In this document: piece by piece, positions 61,164-64,000 of the stretch
Numbering within the stretch: position 1 is the stretch's first letter
Layout of the letters: each line of letters begins with the position of its first letter
From: Actinobacteria bacterium OK074
GTDB lineage: Bacteria > Actinomycetota > Actinomycetes > Streptomycetales > Streptomycetaceae
Length of the DNA: 64,000 bases
Direction: 5' to 3'
NCBI GenBank assembly: GCA_001298575.1
Contig: LJCV01000221.1
Location: 37,039-101,038 of the forward strand
Translations under genes and position numbers: made by a program
The notes under the pieces: model-generated
What the model saw: the letters and a program-made list of their open reading frames with translations, nothing else
Told to the model about the DNA's origin: nothing
Databases searched by the model: none

Positions 61164-62686
61164 GCCGCCTTCACCTCCTTCTCGTCCTTCTCGTCCTTCT
61201 CGTCCTTCTCGTCCTTCTCGTCCTTCTTGTTCGGCGTCTCGGTCGTGGTGTTCCTGGTGAACACGGCCATCTGGGTGGGCGGGCCCACCTCCGGGTCGTC
61301 GGGGCCGACGGGGGTGAACTCCACGTCGTAGCCGTGCCGTTCGGCAACCGTCCGGGCCCAGGTGCGCAGTTCCTCGCGGGTCCACTCGAAGCGGTGGTCG
61401 CCGTGCCGGACGTGCCCGGCGGGCAGCGTCTCCCAACGGACGTTGTACTCCACGTTCGGTGTCGTCACCACGACCGTGCCCGGGCGGGCGGCGCCGAACA
61501 CGGCGTACTCCAGCGCGGGCAGCCGGGGCGGGTCGACGTGCTCGATCACCTCGCTGAGCACGGCGGCGTCGTACCCCTTGAGGCGGGCGTCGGTGTAGGT
61601 GAGCGAACCCTGGAACAGCCGTACGCGCGCGGCCTGTCGCTCGCCCATGCGGTCGAGCTTGAGCCGCCGCGCGGCGATGGTGAGGGCGCGGGCCGACACG
61701 TCCATGCCGACGATCTCGGTGAACCGCGGGTCCTTGAGCAGTTCGCGCACCAAGTGGCCCTCGCCGCAGCCGAGATCGAGGACGCGGGCGGTGCCGGGCC
61801 GCCCGAGCGCGTCCAGGATGGCGTCCCGGCGCTGTACCGCGAGCGGGGTCGGCCGCTGTTCCGTCTCGCTCTCCTCGGCCACCGCGTTGTCGATCTCCTC
61901 GACCTCGCTGTCGTCGGACTCGGCCAGCCGCACCAGTTCGAGGCGGTCCATCGCCTCCCGGGCCAGCGACCAGCGGCGCGACAGATACCGGCCGACGATC
62001 AGCTTCTGCTCCGCGTGCCCGGCCAGCCAGCCCTCGCCCGCCCGCAGCAGCTTGTCGACCTCGTCGGGCGCCACCCAGTAGTGCTTGGCGTCGTCCAGGA
62101 CCGGCAGCAGGACGTAGAGATGGCGCAGGGCCTGCGCGAGAGTCAGCGCCGACGACTCCAACTCCAGCCGTACGTAACGGGATTCGCCCCACTCCGGGAA
62201 CTCGGTGTCCAGCGCCACGGGTTCGGCGGTCACCGTCCAGCCGAGCGGTTCGAAGAGACGTCGGACCAGTCCGGCGCCGCCGCGGGCCGCGACCGCGGGC
62301 ACCTCGATCCGCAACGGGCGCGGCCGGGAGGGGAGTTCGGGCTTCGCCCGGCAGACGCCCTTCATCGCGCTGGAGAAGACGGCGCCGATCGCCACGGCGA
62401 GCAGTGAAGAGGCCGCGTAGGGACGGTCGTTGACGTACTGGCCGAGCGCCGCGTCGGGGGCGCCGCCGCGTCCCTTGCCCTTGCCGCGCCGCACCAGCGC
62501 CACCGCGTCCACCTCCAGCAACAGCGCCGCCGTGCACGACCGTTCGTCCGCCTCGGGGTAGAAGACGTGCGCCCGGCCGTAGGAGGTGGAGAACACCTGC
62601 GCGTTGTCGGGGTGCTTGTGCAGCAGGAAACCGAGGTCGGTCGCGGGGTGTTCGGGGGTGCCGGTGGTGTGGATCGTCAGGAACAT
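61160..62686 (-). CDS. hen1: 3'-terminal RNA ribose 2'-O-methyltransferase Hen1
   Basis: 508 residues. The N-terminal half is the Hen1-specific Pnkp-binding region (VFSTSYGRAHVFYPEADERS, LAGHAEQKLIVGRYLSRRWS); the C-terminal half is a SAM methyltransferase with VLDLGCGEGHLVRELL and the metal-binding ExxEH in LSEVIEHVDPPRL, followed by VTTPNVEYN. It methylates the 3'-terminal 2'-OH during RNA repair so that the same toxin cannot cut again. The tail is a lysine/aspartate repeat (DEKDEKDEKDEKDEK) from a 9-bp tandem repeat. ATG 62684-62686; first gene of the pair. Confidence 0.96.
   Translation of the reverse strand: MFLTIHTTGTPEHPATDLGFLLHKHPDNAQVFSTSYGRAHVFYPEADERSCTAALLLEVDAVALVRRGKGKGRGGAPDAALGQYVNDRPYAASSLLAVAIGAVFSSAMKGVCRAKPELPSRPRPLRIEVPAVAARGGAGLVRRLFEPLGWTVTAEPVALDTEFPEWGESRYVRLELESSALTLAQALRHLYVLLPVLDDAKHYWVAPDEVDKLLRAGEGWLAGHAEQKLIVGRYLSRRWSLAREAMDRLELVRLAESDDSEVEEIDNAVAEESETEQRPTPLAVQRRDAILDALGRPGTARVLDLGCGEGHLVRELLKDPRFTEIVGMDVSARALTIAARRLKLDRMGERQAARVRLFQGSLTYTDARLKGYDAAVLSEVIEHVDPPRLPALEYAVFGAARPGTVVVTTPNVEYNVRWETLPAGHVRHGDHRFEWTREELRTWARTVAERHGYDVEFTPVGPDDPEVGPPTQMAVFTRNTTTETPNKKDEKDEKDEKDEKDEKEVKAA
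61182..61226. repeat. 9-bp tandem repeat at the end of hen1
   Basis: About five copies of TCGTCCTTC, in frame, encoding Lys-Asp-Glu repeats in the Hen1 tail just before the overlap with pnkp. Variable copy number would change the length of a charged linker, not the frame. Confidence 0.85.
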
Positions 62687-62741
62687 GGGCGGGCCTTTCG
62701 GGCCGGGTCGAGGTCTACGGAGCAGGGTGCCGTGCGCGCGA

Positions 62742-62770
62742 AAGCCCCCAGGTGGTGATCCTGGGGGCTT
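62742..62770. terminator. Hairpin between the LLM gene and hen1
   Basis: AAGCCCCCAG (62742-62751) and CTGGGGGCTT (62761-62770) are perfect 10-bp arms around a 9-nt loop. It lies 131 bp past the oxidoreductase stop and 56 bp before hen1, both leftward, so it should stop readthrough into the RNA-repair pair. The rest of 62,687-62,900 shows no gene. Confidence 0.7.
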
Positions 62771-62900
62771 GGCAGGACGACGCCTTCACCATGGCATACG
62801 GCGACCGGCGGGCGCCCTTGGTTATTCGACGCGTCCCGCTGATCGGCGCGGTGCCCGTTGACCGGTGCGGGTACCCGTCGGCCGGCGCGCGGCGTTCGTG

Positions 62901-63824
62901 TTACGACAGTTGCGGCTGGACCTCGGCGGAGATCAGCTCCAGGTGGTCCAGGTCGGAGAGGTCGAGGATCTGGAGGTAGAAGCGCTGCGAGCCGACCGCG
63001 GCGTAACGGCCGATCTTCTCGACCACCTCGGCCGGGGTGCCCGCCAGGCCGTTCTCCTTCAGCTCGTCGACCTCGCGGCCGATCGCGGCGGCCCGGCGCG
63101 CGACCTCCGCGTCGTCCTTGCCTACGCAGACCACCAGGGCGTTGGAGTACGTCAGGTCGTCGGCCTTGCGGCCCGCCTCCTCGGCGGCGGCCCGCACCCG
63201 GCCGAACTGGCGCTCGCTGTCCTCGACGGAGGCGAAGGGCATGTTGAACTCGTCGGCGTACTGGGCGGTCAGCCGGGGCGTGCGGGTCGTGCCGTGGCCG
63301 CCGATGAGCACCGGGATCTTCGCCTGCGCGGGCTTGGGCAGCGCGGGCGAGTCGGTGAGGTCGTAGTACGTGCCGTGGAAGTCGAACGTCTCTCCGAGCT
63401 TCGTCCCCCACAGCCCGGTGACGACCGCCAGCTGCTCCTCCAGGCGGCCGAACTTCTCCTTGGGGAACGGGATGCCGTACGCCTTGTGCTCCTCCTCGAA
63501 CCAGCCCGCGCCCAGGCCCAGTTCGACGCGCCCGCCGGACATCTGGTCGACCTGTGCGACCTGGATGGCGAGGACGCCGGGGAGGCGGAAGGTGCCGGCG
63601 GTCATCAGGGTGCCGAGGCGGATGCGGCTGGTTTCGCGGGCGAGGCCGGCGAGGGTGATCCAGGCGTCCGTGGGGCCCGGGAGGCCGTCGCCCGAGCCCA
63701 TCTTCAGGTAATGGTCGGAACGGAAGAATGCGTCGAATCCGAGGTCCTCTGTGGCCTTGGCGACCTTGAGGAGGGTGTCGTAGGTCGCGCCCTGCTGGGG
63801 CTCGGTGAAGATGCGGAGATCCAT
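62901..63824 (-). CDS. LLM-class F420-dependent oxidoreductase
   Basis: 307 residues, luciferase-like TIM barrel: MDLRIFTEPQQGATYDTLLK, FDAFFRSDHYLKMGSGDGLP, GRVELGLGAGWFEEEHKAYG, PVLIGGHGTTRTPRLTAQYA and VEKIGRYAAVGSQRFYLQIL. The pattern is that of the F420-dependent branch common in Actinobacteria; substrates vary widely and cannot be told. Start ATG 63822-63824 with GGATGGACCC upstream; another ATG five codons earlier is possible. The same frame stays open upstream into a ROK-like fragment, which I treat as separate. Confidence 0.88.
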   Translation of the reverse strand: MDLRIFTEPQQGATYDTLLKVAKATEDLGFDAFFRSDHYLKMGSGDGLPGPTDAWITLAGLARETSRIRLGTLMTAGTFRLPGVLAIQVAQVDQMSGGRVELGLGAGWFEEEHKAYGIPFPKEKFGRLEEQLAVVTGLWGTKLGETFDFHGTYYDLTDSPALPKPAQAKIPVLIGGHGTTRTPRLTAQYADEFNMPFASVEDSERQFGRVRAAAEEAGRKADDLTYSNALVVCVGKDDAEVARRAAAIGREVDELKENGLAGTPAEVVEKIGRYAAVGSQRFYLQILDLSDLDHLELISAEVQPQLS

Positions 63825-63889
63825 GGGTCCATCCTGCATGGTGGGGTAGGAGGGGTCGGGGCGGCGGTGCCTCCGGCGGGGAGTGCGGG

Positions 63890-64000
63890 GCGCGGCCACG
63901 GCCGGGGCGTGGGTGCTCTCCCCGGCGGCCCCCGTGGCGCCCCGGTAGAGCCGTCCGTCCGCAATAACCCCGACCCCGATGGCGGAACCCGCCTTCACCA
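63890..64000 (-). pseudogene. ROK-family kinase/regulator fragment at window edge
   Basis: The last frame reads VKAGSAIGVGVIADGRLYRG then ATGAAGE, which is the ROK loop also seen in Rok7B7 (YIKVSSGVGAGLVIDGRIYR GPGGTAGE, split). After GAAGE comes STH where GEIGH is expected, then an arginine/proline-rich stretch without the ROK zinc motif and no stop before the LLM start. It is probably a truncated or frameshifted ROK gene whose remainder lies beyond the window. Confidence 0.5.

Noticed and set aside
61163..62537. Upstream extension of the pnkp frame across hen1, suggesting a Hen1-Pnkp fusion.
   Set aside because: hen1 is encoded in a different frame there with all its motifs, and an ATGA overlap marks separate genes.

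Overview
The window is chromosomal DNA of a Streptomyces or close relative. Evidence seen directly: very high GC, strong third-position G/C in every real gene, many GTG starts, short TGA/GTG and TGA/ATG gene overlaps, leaderless-looking promoters (TAGAGT-type -10 boxes 6-7 nt before a start codon) and typical Streptomyces gene content. From memory, the left part has the gene order of the S. coelicolor SCO5998-SCO6013 region (murA, aconitase, ngcEFG, rok7B7, xylFGH, dxs). I could not align the two, so that is recalled knowledge.

Layout. 1-6.1 kb (all minus): dxs (5' part only, cut by the window edge), the xylose-type ABC transporter xylFGH and its presumed ROK regulator rok7B7. 6.1-7.0 kb: a frameshifted secreted serine protease. 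7.0-18.2 kb: an NgcEFG-type N-acetylglucosamine/chitobiose ABC transporter, divergent from a large secreted GH92 enzyme, which converges on a second secreted GH92 enzyme. A DasR-like site overlaps the ngcE promoter, and a 12-bp palindrome GACAACGTTGTC recurs upstream of the GH92 genes. Together this looks like a locus for stripping mannose from glycoproteins and taking up the amino sugars. 18.4-29 kb: TetR/SnoaL-like pair, two-component system, aconitase (with two overlapping DtxR/IdeR-type iron boxes), an ECF-like sigma factor with two small membrane proteins, and an HTH-MurA fusion.

29-46 kb is an accessory stretch with integrase, IS630 and IS481 remnants. It holds a minus-strand operon (NCS1 permease, HyuA-type hydantoinase/oxoprolinase, two DUF917 proteins, PucR regulator) of unknown substrate; a WYL regulator/VOC pair; a frameshifted PucR gene; a catalase-like heme protein; an internally deleted pyruvate oxidase gene; an alpha/beta hydrolase; and a badly decayed regulator gene. 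46-50 kb: glutamate decarboxylase, an AraC regulator and a small secreted protein.

50-56.4 kb: a PaaX-type regulator followed by a tightly coupled plus-strand operon: sulfotransferase, small protein of unknown function, GT4 glycosyltransferase, cysC, cysD, cysN. No sulfite- or PAPS-reductase gene is present, so these sulfate-activation genes probably feed a dedicated sulfated glycoconjugate; this is the best candidate for an undescribed system here. 56.6-64 kb: a HATPase regulator, arginine deiminase, the Pnkp-Hen1 RNA-repair cassette, an F420-type LLM oxidoreductase and a ROK-family remnant at the edge. No tRNA, rRNA or CRISPR array was seen.
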